48,379 nt of DNA from Candidatus Cloacimonadota bacterium (GCA_012522635.1 JAAYKA010000132.1:1-48379), one strand, 5' to 3'. Counted from the stretch's first letter, positions 9,320 through 18,223 are shown. Notes: generated from the sequence alone by a model not told the origin. A program made the numbers and translations.

Positions 9320-9388
9320 GTCCCAAAGCTTTGTCTAACTTATAATTACCTTTTCAAACATAAGGAAGACATAAGGGGGCAAGAGGGC
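9320..9388 (+). repeat. Dispersed intergenic repeat, copy A
   Basis: This is one of three related copies of roughly 70 bases in the window, all in the same orientation (others at 24020 and 34554). The shared core is 'CAAAG..CTTTGT' followed by 'CTTATAAT' and then 'CAAACATAAGG...ACATAAGG.GGCAAG'. This copy lacks the short 'CCTAAAC' insertion between CAAAG and CTTTG. It lies between the convergent lipoprotein and HU genes. Confidence 0.75.
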
Positions 9389-9461
9389 AAGGTCTGATTA
9401 ACCCAGCTAATCTCAGCCTTTCACGTCACCCTGAATACATCCTCCAAAATTCCAGCCAAAC

Positions 9462-9490
9462 AAAAAAGGCGGGATGTTTTCCCGCCTCTT
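9462..9490 (-). terminator. Terminator of the HU gene (bidirectional form)
   Basis: On the minus strand GGCGGG pairs with CCCGCC around a short loop (plus coordinates 9468-9473 and 9481-9486, extended by an A-T pair). The minus-strand transcript then meets six T (9462-9467). On the plus strand CTCTTTTT follows, so it may act both ways. Confidence 0.85.
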
Positions 9491-9506
9491 TTTAGAATGT
9501 TAAGTG

Positions 9507-9800
9507 TTATTTTTTCTTTTTCTTGGGTTTCATCACAGCTTCTTTGAGGTTTTTGCCTGCTTTGAAAACAGGGACATTGCGAGCCGCGATCTTGAGAGGT
9601 GTTTGGTTCTTGGGGTTGATTCCATTACGGGCTTTACGATGTACAACGCTGAAGGAACCAAAACCAACCAGCGACACTTTTTCGCCTTTCTGGAGAGCGA
9701 GGGTGATGCCCTCAATCATGGATTTGAGTGCAATGCCGGCTGTCTTTTGGGAAATTCCGGCATCTTCTGCGATCTTTTTGATCAAATCATCTCTGCTCAT
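9507..9800 (-). CDS. hup: HU/IHF-family histone-like DNA-binding protein
   Basis: This 97-residue nucleoid protein binds and bends DNA as a dimer. The N-terminus 'MSRDDLIKKIAEDAGISQKTA' and the core 'GEKVSLVGFGSFSVVHRKARNGINPKN' are typical, including the 'GFGSF' turn and the arm sequence with Arg and the 'NP' tip. The C-terminus ends in a lysine run (KPKKKKK), a small extension beyond the standard 90 residues. The start is supported by a near-perfect AAGGAGG 6 bases upstream. The gene is monocistronic, with a promoter-like TTGACA (minus) about 75 bases upstream and a terminator 17 bases after the stop. Confidence 0.96.
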   Translation of the reverse strand: MSRDDLIKKIAEDAGISQKTAGIALKSMIEGITLALQKGEKVSLVGFGSFSVVHRKARNGINPKNQTPLKIAARNVPVFKAGKNLKEAVMKPKKKKK

Positions 9801-9850
9801 GTTACCTCCTTAGGTTTTGAATTTGAAGAGTAAGAGATAATACAAGGCTT

Positions 9851-9879
9851 ATAAATTCACGGGTTGGATATTCTGTCAA
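9851..9879 (-). promoter_or_regulatory. Probable promoter of the HU gene
   Basis: On the minus strand, TTGACA (9874-9879) is followed after 17 bases by TTTATA (9851-9856). The spacing is canonical and this places transcription start about 40 bases before the gene. Confidence 0.6.
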
Positions 9880-10040
9880 CAAAAAAATGTCGATTTTACA
9901 GTGACTTAGCTACTTTTTTTTCACAGCCCTGAACAGCGAATATGGCTAAGCCATTGGTATATATAGAATAAGACATTTGACTTAAAATATCGAAAAAAAT
10001 CAATAAAAACCCCCTTTTCCATGCCCTGCTGCTTTTTACA

Positions 10041-10069
10041 TTGACAAAATAAGCCGCTTTGAGTTATGG
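10041..10069 (+). promoter_or_regulatory. Probable promoter of the TPR lipoprotein gene
   Basis: TTGACA (10041-10046), a 17-base spacer and TTATGG (10064-10069) precede the ATG at 10098. The -35 is perfect and the -10 is partial. Confidence 0.6.
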
Positions 10070-10097
10070 ATTTCTCTAAAATTTATAAGGAGAAATC

Positions 10098-11279
10098 ATG
10101 AAAAAAACAGCTTATCTGTCGGTCTTGTTGCTGGCACTGTTTTTGGCAATGGCTGCCTGCAGCGCAAACAAAAAGATCGAGATTCCCGAAGAACCAGAAC
10201 CCACGGCTTTGGAGCTGGCGGACATGGCATCCCTGGAAGCGTCAGACGCTTTCGAAGATGAGGATTTTCATGGCGCGCTCGAGCTCTTTAACCAAGCCAA
10301 GGATTACTACATACAGGCTCAACCCCTTGCGGTGCCCACTGATTCTGTGGACGTAAAAATCGAAAAAACCCAGATTAACATCGCTGTAACCTACATGCGC
10401 ATGGCAAATGAAAGCGTGCAGGCGGAATTCCATTCCGACGCCATCGACGAATTTGAAAGCGCGGCAAACATCTATAAAAGCCTCACACCGCTCACGATGA
10501 CCGCGCAGGAACGCGATGAATTCGTCTCTTACCTCTATCAAAACCTCGCCGTGACCGCCCAAAACGCCTCCCACTTCGAACAGGCTCTGGGCTATTACGA
10601 CAACGTTTTGCATTATGAGCCTGGAAACGCCGACGTCCTGATGTCAAAATACAGCATCCTGAAAAACGACATCCACGACCAGGTTCGAGCCTACAAGGTT
10701 TTGGCAGACTATGCCGAAGCTTCCCAAGACCCCAACGCCTACATCGTTTTGGCAAACGCCTACCAGGATGATGGTGACAACAACACCGCCGCCGTCTATT
10801 ATGAACAGGCCATGAATTTGGGCAAAAACGTCGATGTTTACACCCGCGCGGCGGATTTTTATCGTAACATCAAGAACTACACCAAATCAAACGAAATCCT
10901 GAACAAACTGGTGGACATTGCTCCGGACAACGCCAGCAAAGCCCTCGCCTACCGGATTATGGCAGACAACTATGACAAGCTGAAAAACAACAGCAAAAAG
11001 GTTGAATTCTACGACAAAGCTTTGAACCTTGAGCCAAATGCCGACGTGGCGCTGATTCTGGCGAACCACTGGAACCAAAACAAAAGCTGGGACAAGGTGA
11101 TAACCTACGCCACCAAAGTCATCAACATTGATTCATCCAAAGCCGCCGCCTTCCTTCTGCGCGGCAATGCCTATTTGATGAAAAAGAACAACGCCGCCGC
11201 TAAAACCGACCTCCAACGCATCCAAAACGACCCCAATTACGGCAAAAGCGCGACTGAACTCCTCAAAAAGATAAAATAA
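10098..11279 (+). CDS. TPR-repeat lipoprotein
   Basis: The gene encodes 393 residues with an AAGGAG ribosome-binding site. The N-terminus 'KKTAYLSVLLLALFLAMAACSA' is a lipoprotein signal with lipobox MAAC. The rest is almost entirely helical. Tetratricopeptide-like pairs are seen in 'AFEDEDFHGALELFNQAKDYY', 'NLAVTAQNASHFEQALGYYDNVLHYEPGNADV', 'IVLANAYQDDGDNNTAAVYYEQAMNL' and 'YDKLKNNSKKVEFYDKALNLEPNADV', giving about seven to eight TPRs. Such proteins usually scaffold envelope complexes. The partner is not evident. The gene is monocistronic, with a promoter-like site upstream and a strong terminator after it. The DNA is rich in C-ended codons such as AAC and GCC, unlike the neighbouring AT-richer intergenic DNA. 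Confidence 0.88.
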   Translation: MKKTAYLSVLLLALFLAMAACSANKKIEIPEEPEPTALELADMASLEASDAFEDEDFHGALELFNQAKDYYIQAQPLAVPTDSVDVKIEKTQINIAVTYMRMANESVQAEFHSDAIDEFESAANIYKSLTPLTMTAQERDEFVSYLYQNLAVTAQNASHFEQALGYYDNVLHYEPGNADVLMSKYSILKNDIHDQVRAYKVLADYAEASQDPNAYIVLANAYQDDGDNNTAAVYYEQAMNLGKNVDVYTRAADFYRNIKNYTKSNEILNKLVDIAPDNASKALAYRIMADNYDKLKNNSKKVEFYDKALNLEPNADVALILANHWNQNKSWDKVITYATKVINIDSSKAAAFLLRGNAYLMKKNNAAAKTDLQRIQNDPNYGKSATELLKKIK

Positions 11280-11292
11280 CATTTCCATAAAA

Positions 11293-11333
11293 GGCAGTCA
11301 GCCGTCTTGCGAGGCGGTTGGCTGCCCATTTTT
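11293..11333 (+). terminator. Rho-independent terminator after the TPR lipoprotein gene
   Basis: A 12-bp stem (11293-11304 with 11315-11326, two G-T wobbles) is followed by CATTTTT. It separates this gene from umuD. Confidence 0.85.
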
Positions 11334-11346
11334 ATAAAGAGATTCC

Positions 11347-11799
11347 ATGGCGCAGAAAAAGATAAAATCCGACGGCTCGGTGAAAGCCATCTACCGCTAC
11401 ACACCGGGCGAACCGCTGGAGCGACCCCTAATCGGACTCAAGGTTCCAGCGGGTTTTCCCTCCCCGGCTTCAGACTTTCTGGAAGGGACGATGGATTTGA
11501 ACGAATACCTGATAAAACACCCTTCCGCCACCTTTTTCGCGCGGGTGGGAGGGGATTCCATGGAAGGAATCGGCATCTATCCAGACGATATTGTAATCGT
11601 GGACAGGGCTGTGGAAGGCACGAACAACAAGGTGGTTCTGGCAATTTACGACGGAGAATTCACCATCAAAAGGCTACACGTGGAAAATGGGGAATTTTGG
11701 CTGCTCTCCGAAAACGAAGCCTATCCGCCCATCCACATCGATGACAAACTGGATTTCAGCGTGTGGGGCGTTGTGACTGCCGTCATCCGCAAGCTTTGA
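11347..11799 (+). CDS. umuD: UmuD-like S24 self-cleaving peptidase
   Basis: This 150-residue protein aligns by eye with UmuD of translesion polymerase V. It has the cleavage-site segment 'VPAGFPSPASDFLEG' (cut expected between Ala35 and Gly36, where E. coli has Cys24-Gly25). It also has the conserved 'DLNEYLIKHPSATFFARV', the nucleophile Ser71 in 'GGDSMEG' and the general base Lys108 in 'EFTIKRL'. The distances from cleavage site to Ser (36) and to Lys (73) equal those of E. coli UmuD (24 to 60 and 97). So it should be a functional RecA-stimulated autoprotease. LexA is less likely because there is no winged-helix domain. No umuC or other Y-family polymerase gene is adjacent. The start at 11347 gives a longer N-terminal arm than E. 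coli UmuD (about 11 extra residues). Confidence 0.92.
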   Translation: MAQKKIKSDGSVKAIYRYTPGEPLERPLIGLKVPAGFPSPASDFLEGTMDLNEYLIKHPSATFFARVGGDSMEGIGIYPDDIVIVDRAVEGTNNKVVLAIYDGEFTIKRLHVENGEFWLLSENEAYPPIHIDDKLDFSVWGVVTAVIRKL

Positions 11800-11803
11800 A
11801 CGC

Positions 11804-14800
11804 GTGCGCCGTTTTGCCCTTTTCCTGGCTCTGCTAATCCTGCCCCTGGCCGCGTTGGCTGGTTTGGATTTGTTGGTGGAGCAAACCCTGACGCTTTTTC
11901 CCGACCAATTTGAATATGAAATTGCGAACCATCCGCTGATTGTTGGCTCGGAGCTGGTTTTCGCTGATAGCCTCGCTCTGCGTCCAAGTCTTGATTATAG
12001 GATGGATTACCGCGCCGGAAAACTCATCCTGCTGCGTTTCCCCGAAACTGAATACCTGAAAATCAGCGCTCTTTTGGTTCCTCCAGAACTCACCACACCC
12101 AGGTTTACCTATCAGGAATTCGAGCCTGTGGACAGCCTTTTCCAAAGCATAAAACCCCGCTCCGGCAGCTTCATTCCCGATGATGGAAAACTGCTCATCT
12201 CCGGCGCCAAAACCTTTGCCATTTCCTTTTCAGACGAAAGCTCCTTCGACCTCAAACAATCCCTGTTCGTGAATCTGGATGGCGAACTGGGAAAAAATGT
12301 CAATATCGCCGCCAGGCTCTCCGACAGCCAATCAAAACTCGCTCCCGAAGGCGATTCCAAGGAACTGAGCAGCCTGGACAAGGTTTTTATCCGGGTTTAC
12401 GGACGCCAATATGAAATCGCCATGGGTGATTTGGATTGGGATTTCATAGGAACCCGCTACATCAATTTCCACGCCAATATCGAAGGCCTGAACGCCTGGT
12501 GGCGCCAAAACCACTTCGTTCAAGCCGGTTACACCGCCTCCTCTGGAAAACCCGCCAGCCAGCAAATTCGGGTCATTGAAGGCAAACAAGGCCCCTACCG
12601 CCTGAATCCCACAGGCTTTCAAAGCAGTTGCCTGGTCATCGCCGGCAGCGAAAGCATCTACCAAAATGGAAAGCTTTTGGAACGCGGAACGGACTATTAC
12701 ATCGACTATTCCGATGGCTCCGTCATGTTCAGAACCCTCGTGGTTTCCACAGACCTCATCAACGCCTGGTATCAATATTCAGATGAATACTACCGCCAAT
12801 CCACCCTGTTCAATTCCTCCAGCTTCCAGATTTTGCCCGGCCTCCAGCTTTCCCACCACTTCATCTGGCAGGCCGACGCCAAAAACAACCCCCTGCTCCA
12901 CGATTTCAGCCCTGCCGACCTCGATTCTCTCAGCCTGGCAGGAGACCGTGTGGTTTGGGGCAGCGGTATAAACGAGGTGGAACCCGGCTTTGGCGAATAC
13001 ATTTTGAAGGAAGGCATCGATGGCGTCCAGTTTTTTGAATACAATCCCGGAGCTCCCGACGCCGCCTACAACCTCACTTTCAGCTTCGTGGGTCTCGGAA
13101 ACGGCGATTATGAGGAGTTTTCCAGCGGGAAATTCCGCTATGTGGGCACCGAAATGGGCTCCTGGCTGCCCCAAAAGAGACTGGTTCCACCCCTCCAGCG
13201 TTCCAATATCGACCTCGCTTTGGACTATGAAAAAGGCTTGCTGGAACTGGGTTTGGAAGGCCTTTTCAGCGCCAACGACAAAAACACACTTTCCACCCTG
13301 GACGACGCGGACAACCTCAGCGGAATCCTCAATGCCCACGCCAAACTGAAAACCGGGGAAACAGGCTCGGAAAGCTGGCTGGGATTGGATTTTGAAAAAC
13401 GCTGGACCGACCTTTTCCTCTTTGGTCAGGAAGCCGGATATGAGGAGGAATATGACCTCTCCCTGCTTGCTCCGGCTGATTCTCTGGACCAGTGGCGGCT
13501 GGATTTCAGTCTGGGTTCCCAAGCCCTGAATTGGTGGAAACCCCGGCTCCTGGCTCGTTACAGCCATATTCCCGGCGTTCAAACCCAGAAAATGCTGCGT
13601 CTGGCCTCTCAAAGCAAGGGAAAAAGCCTGCTTCCCTTTCTTGACCTGCGTTCCACCCTGGCTTGGCAAAATCCCGTCGCTGAAAGCCCTTCCAGCTTGA
13701 TGCAATATCACGACCTCGGCGCCGGCTGGGAACTGGGACAGTTTAAAGCCAAGCTGCTTTTGAACCACAACAGCCTCAAACACTCCCTGCCCCAAAGCTC
13801 GGACAGCCGCTATCAGCGTCTCAATCCCCAATTCAGCTTCAGCAGTCCCAAAAAAAACCATGTCTCTCAGTTCAGCTACACCGTTGATGCCTCCAGCCGC
13901 TGGAACCAAGGTTGGACACCTTCCACATCCTCCCAAACCTATGCTTTAAAACACAGCAGTTCCACCCTCGACCACAATTTAAATGTCGATTTCACCCACA
14001 GACACACCAGCTCCGATGGCATCAAAAACAGCTACAACCTCGCTTCCCTGCGAAATTCCCACTACTTTTGGAAACAAGCCGTGATGCTGATGGGAAATTA
14101 CCAACTGAACCAAACCGAATTCTTCCCCCGCATCCGCGAACTGGAATACATCGGTCACGGTCTGGGACTTTACGACAGCACAGGAGTTTACACCCCTGAT
14201 GGCGATTGGGATTGGACCTACATCACCAGCGAAAAAGGAACCCTCAGCTCCGAAGTCAACGGCCAGCTCAGCCTCTACCTCAAACCCGGAAACTACTTTC
14301 CAAAGCTCAAACGCCTGCGCGCGGACACCATCCTCCAGGCTTCGCTTCAGGATTCGCTGATGATGGGCTGGCAACCCTGGCTCCTCACGCCCCAGGCGAT
14401 GTTTGAAAGCCCCAGCGCCATCTACGCCAATCGCCGCGCCTCCCAAACCCTCTGGCTGGACATCCTTCCCGGCAGGGTTGTGGGCAGTCTGAGCGCGCAA
14501 TTCAACCGCAATCAAGACAACCGCTATCAAAGCCAGGCCCACACCTCGGAAAGGCTGCTCTCGGCGGAAACCGACCTTAAAAACATGGCGGGCAACAACT
14601 TCAAGCTCAGCTATGCCAACAGCCGCGAAGAGGATTCCCGCTATCAATCCCTGGTGAACAAAAACGATTTCCAAATTTACACCCAAAGAAATTTCGGCAG
14701 CCACAACACCGGGCTTTTGACCCTCGGCGGCAGCTTGGAACAGGGTTTCGCGCTCCAAAGCGGGGATGAGTATCGCCTGCAAAGCTTCGGAATTGAACCC

Positions 14801-15052
14801 GGCTACCGGGGAATTTGGGGAAAAACCGCCCGCGCCTCCGCTTCCTTCGGTTTTCGTCACAACCGCCGTGAAGGCAGCGATTTCCTCACCTTCCTGCCCG
14901 AAAAAAGAGGCGGAATTCTGCTGAATTGGACGCTCTCAGCGGTTTACCGGCTCAACAGCTTCAGCTCCGCCAGCTTTGAATACCGCGGAAACCTCTACCC
15001 CCAGCAAGGCCTGAAACACACGCTCAAGCTGGAATTCAAAGCGGAATTATGA
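11804..15052 (+). CDS. Very large predicted outer-membrane protein
   Basis: This gene encodes 1082 residues from a GTG 4 bases after the umuD stop. The N-terminus 'RRFALFLALLILPLAALAG' is a signal peptide. Residues about 120-300 contain a conserved-looking motif: 'ALDLAESIYQNGKLLERGTDYYIDYSDGSVMF' in shortened form is 'G.ESIYQNGKLLERGTDYYIDY..G...F', the kind of repeat seen in SprA-like and other large secretion-related outer-membrane proteins. The remainder alternates polar and aromatic residues, rich in Tyr, Trp, Ser and Asn, as expected of many antiparallel beta-strands. The C-terminus is 'LKLEFKAEL'. I infer a large beta-barrel, perhaps with a periplasmic N-terminal domain. Function is unknown. 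The coding is skewed to C and A, and the stop overlaps the next start by 4 bases. Confidence 0.72.
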   Translation: MRRFALFLALLILPLAALAGLDLLVEQTLTLFPDQFEYEIANHPLIVGSELVFADSLALRPSLDYRMDYRAGKLILLRFPETEYLKISALLVPPELTTPRFTYQEFEPVDSLFQSIKPRSGSFIPDDGKLLISGAKTFAISFSDESSFDLKQSLFVNLDGELGKNVNIAARLSDSQSKLAPEGDSKELSSLDKVFIRVYGRQYEIAMGDLDWDFIGTRYINFHANIEGLNAWWRQNHFVQAGYTASSGKPASQQIRVIEGKQGPYRLNPTGFQSSCLVIAGSESIYQNGKLLERGTDYYIDYSDGSVMFRTLVVSTDLINAWYQYSDEYYRQSTLFNSSSFQILPGLQLSHHFIWQADAKNNPLLHDFSPADLDSLSLAGDRVVWGSGINEVEPGFGEYILKEGIDGVQFFEYNPGAPDAAYNLTFSFVGLGNGDYEEFSSGKFRYVGTEMGSWLPQKRLVPPLQRSNIDLALDYEKGLLELGLEGLFSANDKNTLSTLDDADNLSGILNAHAKLKTGETGSESWLGLDFEKRWTDLFLFGQEAGYEEEYDLSLLAPADSLDQWRLDFSLGSQALNWWKPRLLARYSHIPGVQTQKMLRLASQSKGKSLLPFLDLRSTLAWQNPVAESPSSLMQYHDLGAGWELGQFKAKLLLNHNSLKHSLPQSSDSRYQRLNPQFSFSSPKKNHVSQFSYTVDASSRWNQGWTPSTSSQTYALKHSSSTLDHNLNVDFTHRHTSSDGIKNSYNLASLRNSHYFWKQAVMLMGNYQLNQTEFFPRIRELEYIGHGLGLYDSTGVYTPDGDWDWTYITSEKGTLSSEVNGQLSLYLKPGNYFPKLKRLRADTILQASLQDSLMMGWQPWLLTPQAMFESPSAIYANRRASQTLWLDILPGRVVGSLSAQFNRNQDNRYQSQAHTSERLLSAETDLKNMAGNNFKLSYANSREEDSRYQSLVNKNDFQIYTQRNFGSHNTGLLTLGGSLEQGFALQSGDEYRLQSFGIEPGYRGIWGKTARASASFGFRHNRREGSDFLTFLPEKRGGILLNWTLSAVYRLNSFSSASFEYRGNLYPQQGLKHTLKLEFKAEL

Positions 15053-15828
15053 CCCCGCTTGGGATAGCCTGGCAAAATTTCGCCTTCATCCTGCCCTTCA
15101 TTTTTTTGGCGGGGCTGGTGGATGCCATTGCCGGCGGTGGCGGCTTAATTTCGCTCCCAGCCTATGTTGCGGCGGGTCTGCCCATGCACTCCGCGCTCGC
15201 CACAAACAAGTTTTCTTCCAGCTTCGGAACCGTTTTCAGCGTTGTTCGCTACAGGCGCGCGGGGATGATTGACCTCCCTTTGGCGCTCACCGGCGCGGCT
15301 CTGGCGCTGCTGGGTTCCCATCTTGGCAGCTCTGTCGCCCTGCGCAGTTCCCCGCTTTTTTTGCAAAAACTGCTTTTGGCGGCGATTCCCCTCATCGCCA
15401 TCCTCACCCTCATCAAAAAAGATTTCGGCGTTCAAAACCGTTCCGACGAGCTGAAAACGGGGGTAAAACTCGGTTTGGGCGCTCTTGCCGGGCTGTTAAT
15501 CGGCTTTTGGGACGGCTTTTTCGGACCGGGAAAGGGAATCTTCCTCATTCTCGCCTTCACCCTGATGCTCAGATATGACCTCGTGACTGCCAACGCCAAC
15601 GCCAAAGTCGTGAACCTCGCTTCCAACCTCGCCGCGCTCGCCACCTTCCTCTGGGCGGGAAAAGTTTGGCTAACGCTTGCCATCCCCGCCGCCCTTTTTG
15701 GAATCGCCGGAAACCTGTTGGGTTCAAAGCTGGTCATAAAAAATGGAAACCGCGTCGTCCGTCCTTTTTTCATCCTTGCGCTGCTGCTGCTTTTGGGCAG
15801 AATCGTCTGGGACCTGCTGAAAACCTGA
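15049..15828 (+). CDS. TauE/SafE (TSUP) family membrane permease
   Basis: This 259-residue protein has about eight hydrophobic segments. The N-terminal block 'FLAGLVDAIAGGGGLISLPAYVAAGLPMHSALATNKFSSSFG' is the hallmark of the TSUP family, with its glycine-rich turn and the 'ATNK' motif. A second repeat in the C-terminal half contains 'GFWDGFFGPGKGIF' and 'NANAKVVNLASNLAAL'. TSUP proteins export sulfite or sulfoacetate or take up sulfur or carbon anions. The substrate here is not readable. The ATG overlaps the end of the outer-membrane-protein gene by 4 bases, so the umuD, outer-membrane and TSUP genes are likely co-transcribed. Confidence 0.9.
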   Translation: MTPLGIAWQNFAFILPFIFLAGLVDAIAGGGGLISLPAYVAAGLPMHSALATNKFSSSFGTVFSVVRYRRAGMIDLPLALTGAALALLGSHLGSSVALRSSPLFLQKLLLAAIPLIAILTLIKKDFGVQNRSDELKTGVKLGLGALAGLLIGFWDGFFGPGKGIFLILAFTLMLRYDLVTANANAKVVNLASNLAALATFLWAGKVWLTLAIPAALFGIAGNLLGSKLVIKNGNRVVRPFFILALLLLLGRIVWDLLKT

Positions 15829-15847
15829 ATCCATCCCCAAACCATAG

Positions 15848-15873
15848 AAAAAGCCCGGGGCTTAATCCGGGCT
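15848..15873 (-). terminator. Terminator of the catalase gene (may also stop the TSUP transcript)
   Basis: AGCCCGG (15852-15858) pairs with CCGGGCT (15867-15873). Read from the minus strand the hairpin is followed by five T (15848-15852). On the plus strand no T run follows. Confidence 0.8.
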
Positions 15874-15894
15874 ATCTGACTCATTAACTGAGGT

Positions 15895-17349
15895 TTATTC
15901 CACTTCACTCATGGGGATGTTCAAAACCTCCGCCATGCCTTTTCCATATTCCGGGTCAACCTTCAGGCAGCTCTGGATATGTTTGATTTTAATCTCCCTG
16001 GGAGTGTCTCCCATGTGTCTGGCGGTATTTTCAAACAAAACCTTTTGCTGTTCTTTGCTCATCAGTTGAAACAGTTTGCGGGGCTGGGTGTAATAGTCCT
16101 CATCCTCGCGGTGGTCCCAATGGTCAGCGGGGCTTTCAATCGCCATGGGCGGTTCCTTGAATTCCGGCTGTTCATCCCATTCGCCAAAGCTGTTTGGATT
16201 GTAATGCAATAAGCCGCCGTGATTTCCATCCACTCTCATGGCGCCGTCACGATGATAGCTGTGGGCATCGTTTTTGGGTTTATTCACCGGAATCTGGTGG
16301 TGATTGATTCCCAGGCGATAGCGTTGGGCGTCGCCATAGGAGAAAAGCCTTGCCTGCAACAGTCTGTCGGGTGAAAATCCAATTCCCGGAACGATGTTCG
16401 CCGGCGCGAAAGCCGCCTGTTCCACATCTTGGAAATAGTTTTCGGGGTTGCGGTTCAATTCCATCTCGCCCACTTCAATCAGCGGGAAATCCTTTTTATA
16501 CCACACTTTGGTGATGTCGAAGGGGTTATAGGGCAGCTTTTCCGCCTCTTCCTCCGTCATGACCTGGATAAAAAGCTTCCATTTTGGGAAATTTCCCTTT
16601 TCGATATTGTCAAATAAATCGCGCTGGTGGCTTTCTCTGTCCTTGGCGATGATGGCCTCGGATTCCTCATCCGTCAGGGTTTTGATTCCCTGCTGGCAAA
16701 CCCAGTGAAATTTCACCCAGGTTTTTGTGTTTTCGGCGTTGAACATGGCGAAAGTATGGCTTCCGAAACCGTGCATATGCCTGTAGGAATATGGGATTCC
16801 CCTGTCGCTCATGGTGATGGTTATCTGATGAATCGCTTCCGGCAGTCCCGTCCAATAGTCCCAGTTGTTTGTGGCGCTGCGGAGGTTGGTTTTGGGGTCG
16901 CGTTTCACGGCGTGATTCAGGTCTGGAAACTTCAGCGGGTCTCTCATGAAAAAGACCGGAGTGTTGTTGCCAACGAGGTCCCAGTTACCTTCCTCGGTAT
17001 AAAATTTCACGGCAAAACCGCGAATATCCCTTTCGGCGTCTGCCGCGCCTCTTTCACCCGCGACGGTGGAAAACCGGGCGAAAATATCCGTTTTCTTGCC
17101 GATTTTCTCAAAAAGTTTTGCCTTGGTATATTTGGTGATGTCGTGGGTCACGGTGAAGGTTCCAAAAGCACCGGAACCCTTTGCGTGCATACGCCTTTCG
17201 GGAATCACTTCCCGGTCGAAATGAGCCAGTTTTTCAACCAGCCAAATATCCTGCAACAGGATGGGGCCTCGTTTTCCAGCGGTTAAAACGTTTTGGTTAT
17301 CAACCACCGGCATTCCGGAAACGGTTGTCAGTTTCTTCTTTTTAGACAT
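15895..17349 (-). CDS. katA: Monofunctional heme catalase
   Basis: Catalase dismutates hydrogen peroxide to water and oxygen. The 484 residues match the small-subunit class. The distal heme residues are His55 ('[12 protein letters not shown]') and Asn128 ('[11 protein letters not shown]'), spaced 73 residues as in bovine catalase. The proximal tyrosine lies in '[14 protein letters not shown]'. The start is supported by AAGGAG 6 bases upstream. It has no other oxidative-stress gene beside it, and it is flanked on its 5' side by the repeat-rich stretch 17350-18422. That isolation, and a catalase in an organism otherwise suggestive of an anaerobe, are compatible with horizontal gain. No PerR-like or OxyR-like operator was seen upstream. 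Confidence 0.96.
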   Translation of the reverse strand: MSKKKKLTTVSGMPVVDNQNVLTAGKRGPILLQDIWLVEKLAHFDREVIPERRMHAKGSGAFGTFTVTHDITKYTKAKLFEKIGKKTDIFARFSTVAGERGAADAERDIRGFAVKFYTEEGNWDLVGNNTPVFFMRDPLKFPDLNHAVKRDPKTNLRSATNNWDYWTGLPEAIHQITITMSDRGIPYSYRHMHGFGSHTFAMFNAENTKTWVKFHWVCQQGIKTLTDEESEAIIAKDRESHQRDLFDNIEKGNFPKWKLFIQVMTEEEAEKLPYNPFDITKVWYKKDFPLIEVGEMELNRNPENYFQDVEQAAFAPANIVPGIGFSPDRLLQARLFSYGDAQRYRLGINHHQIPVNKPKNDAHSYHRDGAMRVDGNHGGLLHYNPNSFGEWDEQPEFKEPPMAIESPADHWDHREDEDYYTQPRKLFQLMSKEQQKVLFENTARHMGDTPREIKIKHIQSCLKVDPEYGKGMAEVLNIPMSEVE

Positions 17350-17735
17350 TTTGTCGCTCCTTTAGATGTCAATTTTTTTGTCCTACTTGGGGTGCGAAGC
17401 CATCAGATTAAGCATCCGCAGACAGCGCAATGCAAACCGATTCCAACAGTCTTTCCGGGGTTCCAAAAAGGTTATATCACGCGCCTGATTCGCTTTATCA
17501 CTCGCTTCACTTAAATCCCATTCTGAACTATTTTTCAGATAACATAACCCAAACAGCCATCCAGACAAACGGATACGTTGACCAGGCGGCGGTGGTCGCT
17601 GCTCCGGATTTTCCTAAAAAAAGATGACTGGGGGACTGGGATAGTGTTCGGTTTTCAGTGATGAGTTGCCAGTGTTTTCAGCGTCTTGCGCGGGGGAACG
17701 TTAAAACGCCCCTTAGGCTGAAATCCTGTCCCGAC

Positions 17736-17763
17736 GCGTCAATCCGAGAAACGAGGAATGACG
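17736..17763. repeat. Palindromic GTCATTC-type element, copy 1
   Basis: This is an imperfect inverted repeat with arms GTCAATCC and GGAATGAC around 'GAGAAACGA'. It belongs to the same family as 17835-17860, 18092-18118 and 48221-48246. Confidence 0.6.
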
Positions 17764-17834
17764 GGTCGGCTCGGGTTTGGGTGTGTATTTACATAACTTG
17801 GGTGGTCGGAGGCACATTTTTATTGCCTTGGCCT

Positions 17835-17860
17835 GGATTCTTCGCTACGCTCAGAATGAC
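17835..17860 (-). repeat. Palindromic GTCATTC-type element, copy 2
   Basis: Read on the minus strand it is GTCATTCTGAGCGTAGCGAA followed by GAATCC. Arms ATTCT and AGAAT pair. Confidence 0.7.
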
Positions 17861-17913
17861 GGACTTGTTCGGGGTTATATGCTGGTTGGCGGAGGTGGGC
17901 GGTTGGTAGAACA

Positions 17914-17957
17914 TTGTGCCAGATGAATCTGGCACCTACGACCGGATGAATCCGGTG
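17914..17957 (-). repeat. Paired-hairpin element (minus orientation)
   Basis: Read on the minus strand it contains hairpin 1, ACCGGA-TTCA-TCCGGT, an 'CGTAG'-type linker and hairpin 2, GTGCCAGA-TTCA-TCTGGCAC. Three more copies lie at 48021, 48122 and 48261 on the plus strand. The flanking sequence to 18012 also matches 47966-48020 in inverted orientation. Confidence 0.85.
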
Positions 17958-18033
17958 TTCCAACTCGCTATTCCGCAGTTAGTTAGCAACCTTTTTGAAC
18001 CCTAAAACGTTAAGACGCAAAACCCTAAAACGT

Positions 18034-18077
18034 AATCCCTTTTTCATCTTCATCATCCTGTGCATCCCTAATCTATT
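18034..18077. repeat. 44-bp direct repeat, first copy
   Basis: It runs from AATCCCTTTTTCAT to CCCTAATCTATT and matches 18224-18267 with a single difference (CTTC for CCTC). The two copies are 190 bases apart. Confidence 0.85.
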
Positions 18078-18091
18078 AAGAATCACGGGCT

Positions 18092-18118
18092 GGATTCTTC
18101 GCTGACGCTCAGAATGAC
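18092..18118 (-). repeat. Palindromic GTCATTC-type element, copy 3
   Basis: Read on the minus strand: GTCATTCTGAGCGTCAGCGA then AGAATCC. It is the same as copy 2 with one inserted base in the loop. Confidence 0.7.
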
Positions 18119-18223
18119 GCGCAGCGGAACGATAAAACCCCACAACCCTAAAATCAGCGTTATCGGCATAATCTGCGTGACACCCCAAAACGATAAAACG
18201 TTAAAACGCTACAACCCAAGAAT

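Noticed and set aside
12779-13936. 385-codon minus frame inside the large outer-membrane protein gene
   Set aside because: Shadow of the plus-strand coding sequence; it has no signal or family match and no start signal.
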